A stretch of DNA of 64,000 nt from Arthrobacter sp. AFG20 (GCF_002892795.1 NZ_PJMC01000009.1:124001-188000), one strand, 5' to 3'. Counted from the stretch's first letter, positions 16,038 to 25,565 are shown. A program made the numbers and translations. Notes: a model not told the origin generated them from the sequence alone.

Positions 16038-18791
16038 ATGACCGGCCTGGTGCTCGGCCTCGGGGACCTCAGCGCCTCCATGCTGCCGCAGGTTGGCGGC
16101 AAGGCCGCCAACCTCGGCGAGTTGCTCACCGCCGGCCTCCCGGTGCCGGACGGCTTTTGCCTGACCACGGAGGCCTACGTCCAGGCCGTAGAGCCGCTGG
16201 GGCTCGCAGAGGTGCACAGCGCCCTCCAGGACACACCGGCCAATGACCTCGAAGCCCTCGCGGGCCTGGCCGGCAGGGCCCGCAGCCTGATTACCTCGGC
16301 AGAACTGCCGACGGCGATCGCCGGGGAGATACTCACGGCTTACAGGGCGCTGGACGGCGTTCCGGTGGCGGTGAGGTCCTCGGCCACGGCCGAGGACCTT
16401 CCCTTCGCCAGCTTTGCCGGCCAGCAGGACACGTACCTGAACGTCATAGATGCCGTGGCGCTGCTGGACGCCGTCCGGAAGTGCTGGGCCTCGCTGTGGA
16501 CGGACCGGGCAGTGGCCTACCGCGCCAGCCGGAACATTGATCCCGCAACGGTGGCCCTCGCCGTCGTCGTCCAACAGATGGTGGATGCCGAGGCGGCCGG
16601 CGTGATGTTCACTGCGAACCCGGTCACCGGCAGGCGCCGGGAAGCTGTGATCGACGCCAGCCCCGGGCTTGGCGAGGCAGTCGTGTCGGGCGCGGTCAAT
16701 CCGGACCATTTCGTGGTGGACACCGCAACCGGTTCCATCCTGCAGCGCCGGCTCGGGGACAAACGGACGGCTGTCCGGCCGCTGCCTGCGGGAGGCACCG
16801 AATTCGTGGAGCAGACGGCAGGCGGCCCGGGCGCGCAGAACCAGCCGTGCCTGACCGACGCGCAGATCCGGGAACTCACGGCGCTGGGCAGCAAGGCGGA
16901 GGCCCACTACGGCGCCCCGCAGGACACCGAGTGGGCGCTCGACGGCGACGGAAAGGTTTGGCTGACCCAGTCCCGGCCCATCACCACGCTTTACCCGCTG
17001 CCGGAGAAGGTCACCCTCCCGGAGAAAGAGCAGGAACCGCCCGGCCCGGGGGAGGACCTGCGTGTCTACCTGTGCTTCAGCCTCGCCCAGGGCCTTACCC
17101 GGCCGCTGACCCCGATGGGACTTGCCGCCCTCCGGCGGATCGGCTCATCAGTTGCTGCCGCGGCAGGCTTCGACGTTCCGGATCCCCGCAGCGGGCCGCC
17201 GCCGTACGTCGAAGCCGGACAGCGCATCTTTATCGACCTGACCGCAGCCGCCCGGAGCACCGTGGGCCGCCGGATCATTCCCAAGGTCTTTGACGTCATG
17301 GAGGCACGCTCCGCAAAAGTCCTGCGCAGCGTGTTCGACGACCCGCGCCTGTCCATCACCCGCCGCGCGCCCTGGGACCTCCTCCGGCACGTGGTCCCCA
17401 TAGCTGCCCGGGCCCGCGTGCCGGAAGCAGCGATCCGGGCGCTGGTCCGTCCCGAGGCGGCCCTCAAACGCCTGAACCGCTTCACCACGGAGTTCAACGC
17501 GACGCTGGAACTGCCCCAGGGTGCTTCCCCCCGTGCGCGGCTTGACCACGCCGAGGGGATCCTGTCGCGGCTCTTTCCGAATCTTCCGGCCGTGCTCCCG
17601 CTGGCCGGCCTGGGCTTCGCCATGCTCGGCCTCGCCGGGAAACTTCTTGGTGCCGGCAAACTCTTTGGTGCCGGCGTGGGCGGTGCCCGGGACGGCGGCG
17701 GGGGAAGCAGAAACACAGACCTGCAGCCTGTGCTCCGCGGCCTGCCCAACAATGTGACCACCGAGATGGACCTCGAGCTGTGGCACGTCGCCGCGGCGAT
17801 CAAGTCCGACGCGGAATCAGTGGCCGTGTTCACCGCTCATCCGCCTGAGGTGCTGGCGAAGCGCTTCGCCGCGGGCGGATTGCCGGCTGCGGCCCAGACC
17901 GGCGTGGCAGGGTTCCTGGGGCGGTACGGGCACCGGGCTGTCGCCGAGATCGACGTCGGCATGCCCCGCTGGCGGGACGACCCCACCCATATTCTTGGCG
18001 TCCTGGCCAACTACCTCCGGCTGGAGGACCCGGAACGGGCCCCTGACCGCCAGTTCAGCCAGGCAGCAGCCGAATCGGATGCACAGATTGAGCGGCTGGT
18101 GGCCGAGGCCCGTTCGAGGGGGCGCCTCCGCGCCGTGGCCGTCCGGGCGGCGCTCCGGCGGGCGCGGCTCTTCGCCGGGCTGCGCGAACTTCCCAAGTTC
18201 CAGATCGTCCTGGCGCTGGCGGAGGTCCGGAAGCAGCTGGCCGAAGTCGGCGCCGTTCTGGCGGAACAGAAACGGCTCGCCCGGGCGGAGGACATCTTCT
18301 TCCTGGACTTCGCCGAAGCCCACCGGGCGCTGGATGGTGCGGACATGCAGGATCTCGTGGCACAGCGGCAGGGGGCCTATTACCTGGAACTGGAGCGGCG
18401 CCATATCCCGCGGATGCTGCTCTCGGACGGTACGGAACCCGAAACGCTGCTTACCGGCGTCGGAACCGCCGCCGGGGCGCTGTCCGGGAGCCCGGCGTCG
18501 GCGGGGATGGTGACGGCGCCCGCACGTGTCATTCTCGAGCCCGTGGGCGCCCACCTGGAACCGGGGGAAGTCCTTGTGGCGCCGTCCACCGATCCGGGCT
18601 GGACCCCGCTGTTCCTCACGGCAGGCGGCCTGGTGATGGAGATGGGCGGCCCCAACTCCCACGGCGCCGTGGTGGCCCGCGAGTACGGCATCCCCGCCGT
18701 AGTGGGCGTCGCTGACGCCACCTCGCTGCTCAGGACTGGCCAGGAAGTGACGGTCGACGGCGGTGCGGGCACCGTGGTGCCCGGCGCCTGA
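16038..18791 (+). CDS. Rifampin phosphotransferase-like / PEP-synthase-related protein
   Basis: A 917-residue, three-part protein. N-terminal ATP-grasp domain (about 1-320): GGKAANLGELLTAGLPVPDG, AVRSSATAEDLPFASFAGQQ, DTEWALDGDGKVWLTQSRPI. A helical middle domain (about 330-780) follows. A swivelling phosphohistidine domain closes the protein, with EMGGPNSHGAVVAREYGIPA and the likely phospho-acceptor His875. The order ATP-grasp/middle/His at the C-terminus is that of rifampin phosphotransferase, not of PpsA or PPDK, which have a TIM-barrel at the end. It may phosphorylate an ansamycin or another small molecule; true PEP synthase activity is unlikely without the barrel. Some positions of the rifampin pocket cannot be judged by eye. 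Confidence 0.8.
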   Translation: MTGLVLGLGDLSASMLPQVGGKAANLGELLTAGLPVPDGFCLTTEAYVQAVEPLGLAEVHSALQDTPANDLEALAGLAGRARSLITSAELPTAIAGEILTAYRALDGVPVAVRSSATAEDLPFASFAGQQDTYLNVIDAVALLDAVRKCWASLWTDRAVAYRASRNIDPATVALAVVVQQMVDAEAAGVMFTANPVTGRRREAVIDASPGLGEAVVSGAVNPDHFVVDTATGSILQRRLGDKRTAVRPLPAGGTEFVEQTAGGPGAQNQPCLTDAQIRELTALGSKAEAHYGAPQDTEWALDGDGKVWLTQSRPITTLYPLPEKVTLPEKEQEPPGPGEDLRVYLCFSLAQGLTRPLTPMGLAALRRIGSSVAAAAGFDVPDPRSGPPPYVEAGQRIFIDLTAAARSTVGRRIIPKVFDVMEARSAKVLRSVFDDPRLSITRRAPWDLLRHVVPIAARARVPEAAIRALVRPEAALKRLNRFTTEFNATLELPQGASPRARLDHAEGILSRLFPNLPAVLPLAGLGFAMLGLAGKLLGAGKLFGAGVGGARDGGGGSRNTDLQPVLRGLPNNVTTEMDLELWHVAAAIKSDAESVAVFTAHPPEVLAKRFAAGGLPAAAQTGVAGFLGRYGHRAVAEIDVGMPRWRDDPTHILGVLANYLRLEDPERAPDRQFSQAAAESDAQIERLVAEARSRGRLRAVAVRAALRRARLFAGLRELPKFQIVLALAEVRKQLAEVGAVLAEQKRLARAEDIFFLDFAEAHRALDGADMQDLVAQRQGAYYLELERRHIPRMLLSDGTEPETLLTGVGTAAGALSGSPASAGMVTAPARVILEPVGAHLEPGEVLVAPSTDPGWTPLFLTAGGLVMEMGGPNSHGAVVAREYGIPAVVGVADATSLLRTGQEVTVDGGAGTVVPGA

Positions 18792-18844
18792 GGGCGGCGG
18801 CTCTTGGAGTTCGGGGCTACTGATGCGCTGCCTTGGGGTCGGGG

Positions 18845-19504
18845 CTACTGCCGGTCCTGTGCCGGCTTCCCGCGTCGGATGTGCCGGACCACGAGCCAGA
18901 CCACGAAGAGGGCCAGGGCGGCATAGACGGCGTAGTTGAGGTAGCGGGAGTACTGCTCCACCGCCGTGTACTGCCGGCCCAGCAGTACGCCGAAGCCGAT
19001 CAGCGCGCCGTTCCAGATGCCGCTGCCGGCAATGGTGAAAATGCTGAAGGTGCCCAGGTGCATCCTCTCAGCGCCCGCCGGCAACGAAATGAGGCTCCGC
19101 ACGCCGGGCAGCAGCCGGCCAAAGAAAATCGCCGACCTGCCGTGGCGGCGGAACCAGACGTCCGCGCGCTCGAAGTCCTCCCGGTCCACCAGCGGCAGCT
19201 TGGACAGCCAGCGGATCGAACGCTCCAGCCCCACCTTCGCGCCCAGGAGATACAGCGCAAGGGCGCCCAAATAGGCCCCCAGCGTGCTGGTTACGAAGAC
19301 CAGGACCAGGTTGAGGGACCCCTGCCGGGTCAGGAACCCGGCCAGCGGAAGAATCACTTCGCTTGGAATCGGCGGAAACACCGTCTCGAGGAAGGTAAAG
19401 AGTCCCACACCCCATTCCCCGAGCGAATCGATCGCTTGGGCGGCGAAGCCCACAATGCCTGTCAGTTCGTCGGCCGGATTGGACGTGGCACCGGGAAGGC
19501 GCAT
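18845..19504 (-). CDS. DedA family membrane protein
   Basis: 219 residues with 4-6 hydrophobic segments and the DedA/SNARE-associated signature: FLETVFPPIPSEVILPLAGF near the N-terminus, then VWFRRHGRSAIFFGRLLPGV and RSLISLPAGAERMHLGTF. These carry the conserved acidic, proline and GR residues needed in this family. DedA proteins scramble or flip lipids (undecaprenyl phosphate or phosphatidylethanolamine) and support membrane-potential homeostasis. ATG at 19504 with CAGGAG upstream gives the family length; the longer frame to 19807 would run into the upstream divergent gene. Confidence 0.92.
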   Translation of the reverse strand: MRLPGATSNPADELTGIVGFAAQAIDSLGEWGVGLFTFLETVFPPIPSEVILPLAGFLTRQGSLNLVLVFVTSTLGAYLGALALYLLGAKVGLERSIRWLSKLPLVDREDFERADVWFRRHGRSAIFFGRLLPGVRSLISLPAGAERMHLGTFSIFTIAGSGIWNGALIGFGVLLGRQYTAVEQYSRYLNYAVYAALALFVVWLVVRHIRRGKPAQDRQ

Positions 19505-19657
19505 AAGCGGAGGCTCCTGGAAACTGGAAAACGGCGTCCCACCCAGTCTGGCCCACCAGCCGGTACAGGCAAAGCGGACAAACCGGCCGGGGGCTGCCAC
19601 GAGGGATGCCGAGGCGTACCCTGAGGGTATGAGCTGCGACGTCGGAGCGGAGTTGAC

Positions 19658-20830
19658 ATGACTGCCATCTGGCTGCGGTGGACGCCTGCCGTGGCCGTAC
19701 CTGCTGTTATAGCTGCCGGAGTCCTGGCAGGGTCCTTGCCGGCAAGCGCCCGGGACCCGTTGCCAGAGAAGACGCCTGCCCAGGTGCTGGCGATGATCGG
19801 ACAGCACCAGACCAAGTCCTTCTCCGGCACGGTGGAGCAGTCGTCCGAACTCGGCCTGCCCGATGTCCCCCAGGTAGGGCCCACCCCGGGTGCAGGGACG
19901 GGTTCCCTAGCCGAGCTGCTAACCGGGCCGCACAGCGCCCGCGTCTACGTTGACGGGCCAACCAAGGCCCGCATCCAGGTGATGGACCGGATGGCCGAAC
20001 GCGACGCCGTCCGGCAGGGCAATGAGCTGTGGCTGTACAACTCCAAGGACAACACGGCCACGCATGTCACGCTTCCCGCCGCTGCGTCGAAGGAATCCCG
20101 CAGCCATGACGTGCCGGCAGGCGTGACAACCCCGGAGGAACTGGCCGCGAAGATGCTTGAGAAGCTGGACGGCAGCACCGACGTGGCGGTAGCCGAAGAC
20201 ACCGAGGTGGCGGGCAGGGCGGCATACAACCTGGTCCTCACGCCGCGGTCGGCAATGACCCTGGTGGGATCCGTGGCCGTGGCCGTGGATGGTGAGAACG
20301 GCCTGCCGCTGAGCGTGGAAGTGCGGGCACGCGGGCAACAGGAGCCTGCATTCCGGACCGCTTTCTCCAACCTGACGCTTGGGGCTCCCGATGCGGCTTT
20401 GTTCAACTTCTCGCCGCCGCCGGGTGCCTCGGTGAAGGAACTTGCGGTGCCGGCAAAGCCCAACGGCATGAAGGGCCAAGTCGACAAGAACCGAACCGGC
20501 AAGGATCTGGCTGACAAGAACCCGGCCGGCAGGAACACAGACAATAAGGACCTGCGCGGGCACGCCCCCACCGTCACCGGCTCCGGGTGGGAACGGATCG
20601 TCGGCATTCCGGCCCCATCCGCTTCCGCGCCCTCCGAGTCCGGCGAGTCCGGAAAGCAATCAGTCGACAGGCTGCTCAATGATCCCCTGCTTCGCCAGGC
20701 GACCGTGACCGTCCAGGGCGGGCGGGCCATCTCCACATCACTGGTTAATGTCCTGCTGACCGACGACGGCCGGACGTTCGTTGGTTCCGTGCCCCTGGAG
20801 CGGCTCCAGGCCGCCGCTGCCGCGAGGTGA
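19658..20830 (+). CDS. LolA/MucB-like secreted protein
   Basis: 390 residues. Signal peptide (about 1-31, AGSLPASARDP), then a LolA/RseB-type beta-sandwich starting KTPAQVLAMIGQHQTKSFSG and continuing through RIQVMDRMAERDAVRQGNEL, WLYNSKDNTATHV and LFNFSPPPGASVKEL. A Lys/Asp/Asn-rich insert follows (DKNRTGKDLADKNPAGRNTD), then a region ending at RQATVTVQGGRAISTSLVNV. The family often binds lipid or acts as an envelope lipoprotein-handling or sensing protein. Its stop overlaps the ABC ATPase start by GTGA, so the three genes form one operon; it probably works with that exporter. Confidence 0.82.
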   Translation: MTAIWLRWTPAVAVPAVIAAGVLAGSLPASARDPLPEKTPAQVLAMIGQHQTKSFSGTVEQSSELGLPDVPQVGPTPGAGTGSLAELLTGPHSARVYVDGPTKARIQVMDRMAERDAVRQGNELWLYNSKDNTATHVTLPAAASKESRSHDVPAGVTTPEELAAKMLEKLDGSTDVAVAEDTEVAGRAAYNLVLTPRSAMTLVGSVAVAVDGENGLPLSVEVRARGQQEPAFRTAFSNLTLGAPDAALFNFSPPPGASVKELAVPAKPNGMKGQVDKNRTGKDLADKNPAGRNTDNKDLRGHAPTVTGSGWERIVGIPAPSASAPSESGESGKQSVDRLLNDPLLRQATVTVQGGRAISTSLVNVLLTDDGRTFVGSVPLERLQAAAAAR

Positions 20831-21831
20831 CAGCCGCTGGCCGCGCCCTTGCGCTCGAGACAAAAGGGCTGAGCAAGCGGTTCGGCCACCAGTTGGCGGT
20901 CAACAGCGTCGACCTGGCCGTGCCCCGCGGCTTGGTCTTCGGCTTTCTCGGGCCCAACGGATCCGGCAAGACCACCACCATCCGCATGATGCTCGGTCTC
21001 GCCGCGCCGACCGCGGGCGAGGTCAGGGTCCTGGGGATGGACATGCCGCGGCAGCTGGATGAGGTCCTGCCCAGGGTCGGTGCGCTGGTGGAGGGGCCGG
21101 CTTTCTATCCCTTCCTCTCAGGTGCGGCAAATCTGCACCGCTTTGATGCAGCAGACCGCCACGCCGCACCGTCCACCCGCCGCGCGCGGGTGGCTGAAGC
21201 ACTGGAACGCGTGGGGCTTTCCCATGCCGCCCGAAAGAAGGTGCGGGCCTACTCCCTTGGCATGAAGCAACGGCTGGGAATCGCCAACGCGCTGCTGGCA
21301 AGGCGCGAATTGCTGGTGCTGGACGAACCGACCAACGGGCTGGATCCGCAGGGCACGCGGGAGGTGCGGAACCTGGTCCGGTCCCTCGCCGCCGACGGCG
21401 CCACCGTGTTCGTCTCCAGCCACCTGCTGGCTGAAGTGGAGCAGATCTGCACCCATGCGGCCATCATGAGCGCCGGAAGGCTAGTGGCCCAGGGGCCCCT
21501 GGCCGAACTCCGTGAGTCAGGCACCGCCCAGCTCCGCCTCGTGACGCCCGACGCCGGTACGGCCTCGGGCGTTTTGGTGCGGTTCGGTCTATCCCCGGTT
21601 GTGAGTCATCCAGACGGAGCGGACGCCGTCATTACCTCCAGCCTGCCCATTGGGGCAGGGTTTGACGGCACCGCGGGGCTCCCAGCCGCCAACGGACGCG
21701 TGGCACCGGAGGCGATCGTCGCTGCCCTCGTGGCAGACGGTGCGCGGGTGCGCGGGTTCACGGTGGAGCGTGGCAGCCTGGAAGACCGTTTTGTGGCTTT
21801 GACGGGGGAGGGCTTCGATGTCGCACAGTGA
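20827..21831 (+). CDS. ABC transporter ATP-binding protein
   Basis: A 334-residue ATPase of a DrrA/BcrA-like exporter. Walker A is GPNGSGKTTT, the signature is YSLGMKQRLGIA, and Walker B is LLVLDEPTNGLDP, followed by the switch SSHLLAEVEQICTHA. The extended C-terminal region, with the ASGVLVRFGL and RGFTVERGSLEDRFVALTGE segments, is typical of the ABC-2 subtype. Starts at GTG inside the previous stop and overlaps the permease by 14 bases. Substrate unknown; the LolA-like partner suggests an envelope lipid or lipoprotein. Confidence 0.95.
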   Translation: MTAAGRALALETKGLSKRFGHQLAVNSVDLAVPRGLVFGFLGPNGSGKTTTIRMMLGLAAPTAGEVRVLGMDMPRQLDEVLPRVGALVEGPAFYPFLSGAANLHRFDAADRHAAPSTRRARVAEALERVGLSHAARKKVRAYSLGMKQRLGIANALLARRELLVLDEPTNGLDPQGTREVRNLVRSLAADGATVFVSSHLLAEVEQICTHAAIMSAGRLVAQGPLAELRESGTAQLRLVTPDAGTASGVLVRFGLSPVVSHPDGADAVITSSLPIGAGFDGTAGLPAANGRVAPEAIVAALVADGARVRGFTVERGSLEDRFVALTGEGFDVAQ

Positions 21832-22768
21832 TCGGACGGCGGCACAGGAACCTGAAGCGCAGGAGCCGTCGGCGCAGGAACCGAATGGACACGGGCAGGC
21901 AGTGCACCGGCTCACCGTGCGGGACAGCCCGACGCCGGGTACCAGGCGCAGGCCGTCCAGCGGTTCGCTGCTTGCCTCGGAGCTGAAGCAGCTGTTCCGC
22001 CGCCGGAGGACCCAGGCCATGCTCCTGGCGCTGGCCGCCATCCCGGTGGTGATCGCCGTCGTCGTCCGCGTTTCCTCAGCTGTTCCCCCGGGGAGGGGGC
22101 CGGCGTTCCTGGACCGGATCAGCCAGAACGGCCTGTTCGTGGCCGTCACCGCGATGCTGGTTTCCGTTCCGCTGTTCCTTCCGCTGACCATCGGCGTGGT
22201 CGCGGGGGACACAATTGCCGGGGAAGCCGGACTGGGCACGCTGCGGTACCTGCTGGTGGCCCCGGCCGGCAGGGTGCGCCTGCTGCTGGTGAAGTATGCC
22301 GGGGCCGCTGTGTTTTGTATTTCCGCCCCCCTGGCTGTGGCGCTGGCCGGCGCGGGCATCGGCTGGGTGCTCTTCCCGGTGGGACCGGTGGCGCTGCTCT
22401 CGGGCGACCTCGTGGAGCCGGACGAGGCGCTGGTCAGGATGCTGCTGATCGCCGCCTATCAGGCCGTGTCCCTGCTTGGTTTGTCGGCCATCGGACTGTT
22501 TCTGTCCACGCTGACCGACGTGCCTGTCGGGGCCATGGCCGCAACGATCGTCCTGTCGGTCGTTTCCCAGGTGCTCGACCAACTGCCCCAGCTGGAGTGG
22601 CTGCACCCGTGGCTGTTCACGCACAACTGGTTCGGCTTTGCAGACCTGCTTCGCCAGCCCATCGGCTGGGATTCCTTCGGTGATAATGCGCTCTTGCAGG
22701 CGGGCTACATCGCAGTGTTCGGCGCACTCGCGTACGGCAGATTCGTGAGCAAGGACGTGCTGTCCTAG
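21818..22768 (+). CDS. ABC-2 type transporter permease
   Basis: 316 residues; a charged Glu/Gln/Pro-rich cytoplasmic leader of about 45 residues (AQEPEAQEPSAQEPNGHGQA) precedes six hydrophobic segments, from RRRRTQAMLLALAAIPVVIA to ALLQAGYIAVFGALAYGRF. The second cytoplasmic region GDTIAGEAGLGTLRYLLVAP is the conserved ABC-2 coupling segment. It forms the membrane channel of the exporter powered by the preceding ATPase, with the reading frames overlapping by 14 bases. Confidence 0.93.
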   Translation: MSHSDRTAAQEPEAQEPSAQEPNGHGQAVHRLTVRDSPTPGTRRRPSSGSLLASELKQLFRRRRTQAMLLALAAIPVVIAVVVRVSSAVPPGRGPAFLDRISQNGLFVAVTAMLVSVPLFLPLTIGVVAGDTIAGEAGLGTLRYLLVAPAGRVRLLLVKYAGAAVFCISAPLAVALAGAGIGWVLFPVGPVALLSGDLVEPDEALVRMLLIAAYQAVSLLGLSAIGLFLSTLTDVPVGAMAATIVLSVVSQVLDQLPQLEWLHPWLFTHNWFGFADLLRQPIGWDSFGDNALLQAGYIAVFGALAYGRFVSKDVLS

Positions 22769-22818
22769 GGGTTTCCCTGAGCAGGGGTTTTCCGTTCGGA
22801 GGTTAGTGGCCGGCCGAG

Positions 22819-24402
22819 TTAGTACCGCGCAGCGACCGGGTGGAGCTGCATGCCGGCCATCATGCCCAGGTCCGTCACGGTGATGCCCGCAGACGGGTTG
22901 AGTGCCTGAACTACCTTGCCGCCGCCGAGGTAGATGGCCACGTGGTAGAAACCGGGCGCCGATCCCCACACCAGCAGATCACCGGGCTGCGCCTGGGACA
23001 GGGGCACGTGGACGGGCGCCTGCGCGAACTGCTCCGCAGCCGTGCGCGGCAGTTGCTTCCCAATGGCCGCGAACGCGTTCTGGACCAGGCCCGAACAGTC
23101 GAAGCCGTACGCGCCAGTGCCGCCATATTGATAGAAGTACGGGGACCCCACCTTGCCCATCGCCACGGAAATGGCCGCCTGGTTGGAACCGCCGGGAGAC
23201 GGTGCCGGTTGAACCGGTGCAGGCGCTGGCGCGGGCTGCGCGGGAGTGGGCCGTACTGGCGCAGGCTGTGCTGGCGCGGGAGCCGGGCGGGCCGGCGCAG
23301 GTGCCGGGCGGGCCGGCGCAGGTGCCGGGCGGGCTGGCGCGGGAGCTGCAGGAGCCGGGGCCGCAGGTGCCGGAGCTGCCGGAGTTGCCTGTGAAGGAGC
23401 GGCCTGGGCCGGCGTCCGGGACGGCACGGAAGCAGACTGCTCCGGCGCGGCAGCACTCGCCCTGCCTGCCGCCGCAGCGTTCGCCGCCGGTGCCTGGTCT
23501 GCGTCCGCAGCATTCGCTGCCGCTGCCTTGTCTGCGGCCACCTGGGCCGCGGCGGCACGTTCAGCTGCCGCAGTTACGGCGGCGAGACGGGCCTGCTGGC
23601 GCTGGCGTTCCAGGCCGTCCACGCGGGCGGACTCAAGCGCCGCCGTCGTGTTCCGCAGCGAGGCAAGCTGCCCCACGAGGACAGTCCGCTGCGCCTTCGC
23701 GTCCGCCACTTCCTTCACCTGGGCCGCATTAGCCTGATCGGCCTGTGCCTTGAGCGTCTCGGCAGTTTTCGCGGCGTCGTCTGCAGCGCGGCGGGCGTCG
23801 GCGGCAGCAGCGGTGAGGGATTCGGCGGCTGCGGCGGTGGTTTCTGCTGCGGCGAAGGCTCTGCTCCGGCCCGCGGTGAGGGCCTGCAGCGTTGCGGCCT
23901 TGGCGAGGACGTCGCCCGTGCCCGCGACCAGGCCGCTCAGCTCCGGGTTGAGGCCACCGTTCCGGTACAGGTCCCCGGCCAGCTGCCCTACGGCCTTGCG
24001 GCTCTTGGACTGTTCCTTGTCCGCGGCAGCCGCCCTGGCCGTGGCCACCGCGGCAAAGTCCGACCTGGTGTCCAGCTCCACCAGGGCATTGCTATAGGCG
24101 TTGTTGGCTTCGAGCGTATGTGCGAACGTGACTTCCTGGGCCGTCGCGGCGTCGGCCAGGATGCCCTCAATGTCGGCAACCTTTGCCGCCGTCGCACTTT
24201 CACTTGACTTGGCGGCAGCGATGTCCGAGGGGGAGGGGATTTCCGGCGAGGCCGGTACCGTCAGGGCTGTTGCCCCGAAGGCCGATGTTGGCGGGCTGAC
24301 GGCGACCGCCCGGTCAGCGGTCGCAGGTGCCGCGAGGGTTCCAAAGAGGACGACGGCGCTGCACAGGACTGCCGCTGTGCGGCCGGGGCCGGTCAAACTC
24401 AT
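22819..24402 (-). CDS. Secreted NlpC/P60 peptidoglycan endopeptidase (RipA-like)
   Basis: 527 residues: signal peptide (1-30, ending in APATADRAVA), a long alanine-rich coiled coil (about 60-290; LASLRNTTAALESARVDGLE), a Pro/Ala linker with APAPARP heptads, and a C-terminal NlpC/P60 domain. Catalytic Cys436 lies in GFDCSGLV and His487 in GFYHVAIYLGGG. It would cut D-Glu/mDAP-type cross-bridge peptides during division, like RipA. The heptads are coded by 21-bp repeats around 23275-23345. It starts at ATG after GAGGTT. No ydaO riboswitch is recognised upstream. Confidence 0.93.
   Translation of the reverse strand: MSLTGPGRTAAVLCSAVVLFGTLAAPATADRAVAVSPPTSAFGATALTVPASPEIPSPSDIAAAKSSESATAAKVADIEGILADAATAQEVTFAHTLEANNAYSNALVELDTRSDFAAVATARAAAADKEQSKSRKAVGQLAGDLYRNGGLNPELSGLVAGTGDVLAKAATLQALTAGRSRAFAAAETTAAAAESLTAAAADARRAADDAAKTAETLKAQADQANAAQVKEVADAKAQRTVLVGQLASLRNTTAALESARVDGLERQRQQARLAAVTAAAERAAAAQVAADKAAAANAADADQAPAANAAAAGRASAAAPEQSASVPSRTPAQAAPSQATPAAPAPAAPAPAAPAPARPAPAPARPAPAPARPAPAPAQPAPVRPTPAQPAPAPAPVQPAPSPGGSNQAAISVAMGKVGSPYFYQYGGTGAYGFDCSGLVQNAFAAIGKQLPRTAAEQFAQAPVHVPLSQAQPGDLLVWGSAPGFYHVAIYLGGGKVVQALNPSAGITVTDLGMMAGMQLHPVAARY
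23275..23345. repeat. 21-bp tandem repeats coding an APAPARP linker
   Basis: About three in-frame copies of a GCCGGGCGGGCCGGC-containing unit lie inside the NlpC/P60 gene and encode repeated APAPARP heptads in the flexible wall-spanning linker. The unit is a multiple of three, so copy number can change without frameshift. Confidence 0.75.
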
Positions 24403-24634
24403 TCATAACCTCGCAAGTCAGGCGGGGCGAACGAGTCGGGAGGCAGCACGGAAGTGCTCCTCTGAAGATGCCCAGCCCTCTGAGGTTAGGGCCGGATCGC
24501 CACATTGGCAACAGCAGTCACATCAATAACATAAACAACACCAGTGTCATTTGGGCGGAGATGCGGCGGGCGTGTCGCAGGGAAGGTCCCGTCGGGAACG
24601 GTGCTTCAAGGCGCGGCAGCGAGATGAAACGCCG

Positions 24635-25555
24635 TCAGGCGTGCTGAGGTGATTCGTGCTCGTAGTGGCTGGCCGGTTCGAGTTGGAAGGTGCAGTGCTC
24701 GGTATCGAAATGCGAGCCCAGGCAGGTCGTAAGTTTGTCCAGGACCTGGTCCGCGCCCTTCGCGCTCAGCATCTCGTCCTCCACCACCACGTGAGCGGAA
24801 AACACCGGCACGCCGGACGTGATGGTCCAGATGTGGATGTCATGTACGGCAACCACGCCGGCCACCGAGAGGATGTGTTCGCGGATCATACTGACTTCCA
24901 CGCCTCTCGGGGTGGCCTCCAGCAGGACATCGACCACCTCGCGGAGCAGGTGCCAGGCCCTCGGCAGGATCATCAGCGCGATGATCACGGAGGCGATGGT
25001 GTCTGCCGCCAGATAACCGGTGAACTTTATGACCAGCGCCGCGGCGATCACGGCGAATGAGCCGAGGAGATCGCCCAGCACCTCAAGGTAGGCGCCGCGG
25101 ACGTTCAGGCTTTCCTGCTGGGCCTTGCGCAGGATCAGCAGCGAGACGAGGTTGGCGGCCGCACCGAGGATGGCGGCGTACAGCATGATGTCGGTGTGCA
25201 CCTCGGGTGCGGAGCCAATGCGGCGGATGGCTTCGGTAAAGATGACAGCCGCTACGACTACCAGGATCAGGGCGTTGGCTAGGGCGGCCAGGACTTCCGC
25301 GCGTTGGTAGCCGTAGGTCCGTAGATCGCTGGCCGGCAGCGCTGCGATCCATGCTGCCATCAGGGCGATGAAGACGCCGGCTGCGTCAGAGAGCATGTGG
25401 CCCGCATCGGCCAGCAGGGCTAGCGAGCCGGAGAGCAGGGAACCGACCAGTTGGATGAGCATCACGGAGAGGGTGATGGCCAGAACCGCAATCAACCTGC
25501 CGCGGTGCCTACCCGTTGCCGTGAGGCCGTGGGTGTGGTTGTGGTCGTGTCCCAT
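24635..25555 (-). CDS. Cation diffusion facilitator (CzcD-like zinc/cobalt efflux)
   Basis: A 306-residue CDF transporter. His-rich N-terminus GHDHNHTHGL, six membrane segments, LALLADAGHMLSDAAGVFIA with the metal-binding His/Asp of TM2, and TGYLAADTIASVIIALMILP with the TM5 Asp. The C-terminal cytoplasmic metallochaperone-like domain includes VAVHDIHIWTITSGVPVFSA and ends in a His tail. It exports Zn2+ (or Co2+/Cd2+) against protons. ATG at 25555 gives the normal length; the frame is open to 25621. It lies 10 bases after the metallopeptidase, on the same strand. Confidence 0.93.
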   Translation of the reverse strand: MGHDHNHTHGLTATGRHRGRLIAVLAITLSVMLIQLVGSLLSGSLALLADAGHMLSDAAGVFIALMAAWIAALPASDLRTYGYQRAEVLAALANALILVVVAAVIFTEAIRRIGSAPEVHTDIMLYAAILGAAANLVSLLILRKAQQESLNVRGAYLEVLGDLLGSFAVIAAALVIKFTGYLAADTIASVIIALMILPRAWHLLREVVDVLLEATPRGVEVSMIREHILSVAGVVAVHDIHIWTITSGVPVFSAHVVVEDEMLSAKGADQVLDKLTTCLGSHFDTEHCTFQLEPASHYEHESPQHA

Positions 25556-25565
25556 GACTACAAGG

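Noticed and set aside
24403..24634. A c-di-AMP (ydaO-type) riboswitch before the NlpC/P60 gene
   Set aside because: Only short TAACCTC-like pieces resemble the 3' end of the motif; the conserved GGGTGAAT-type core is not found.
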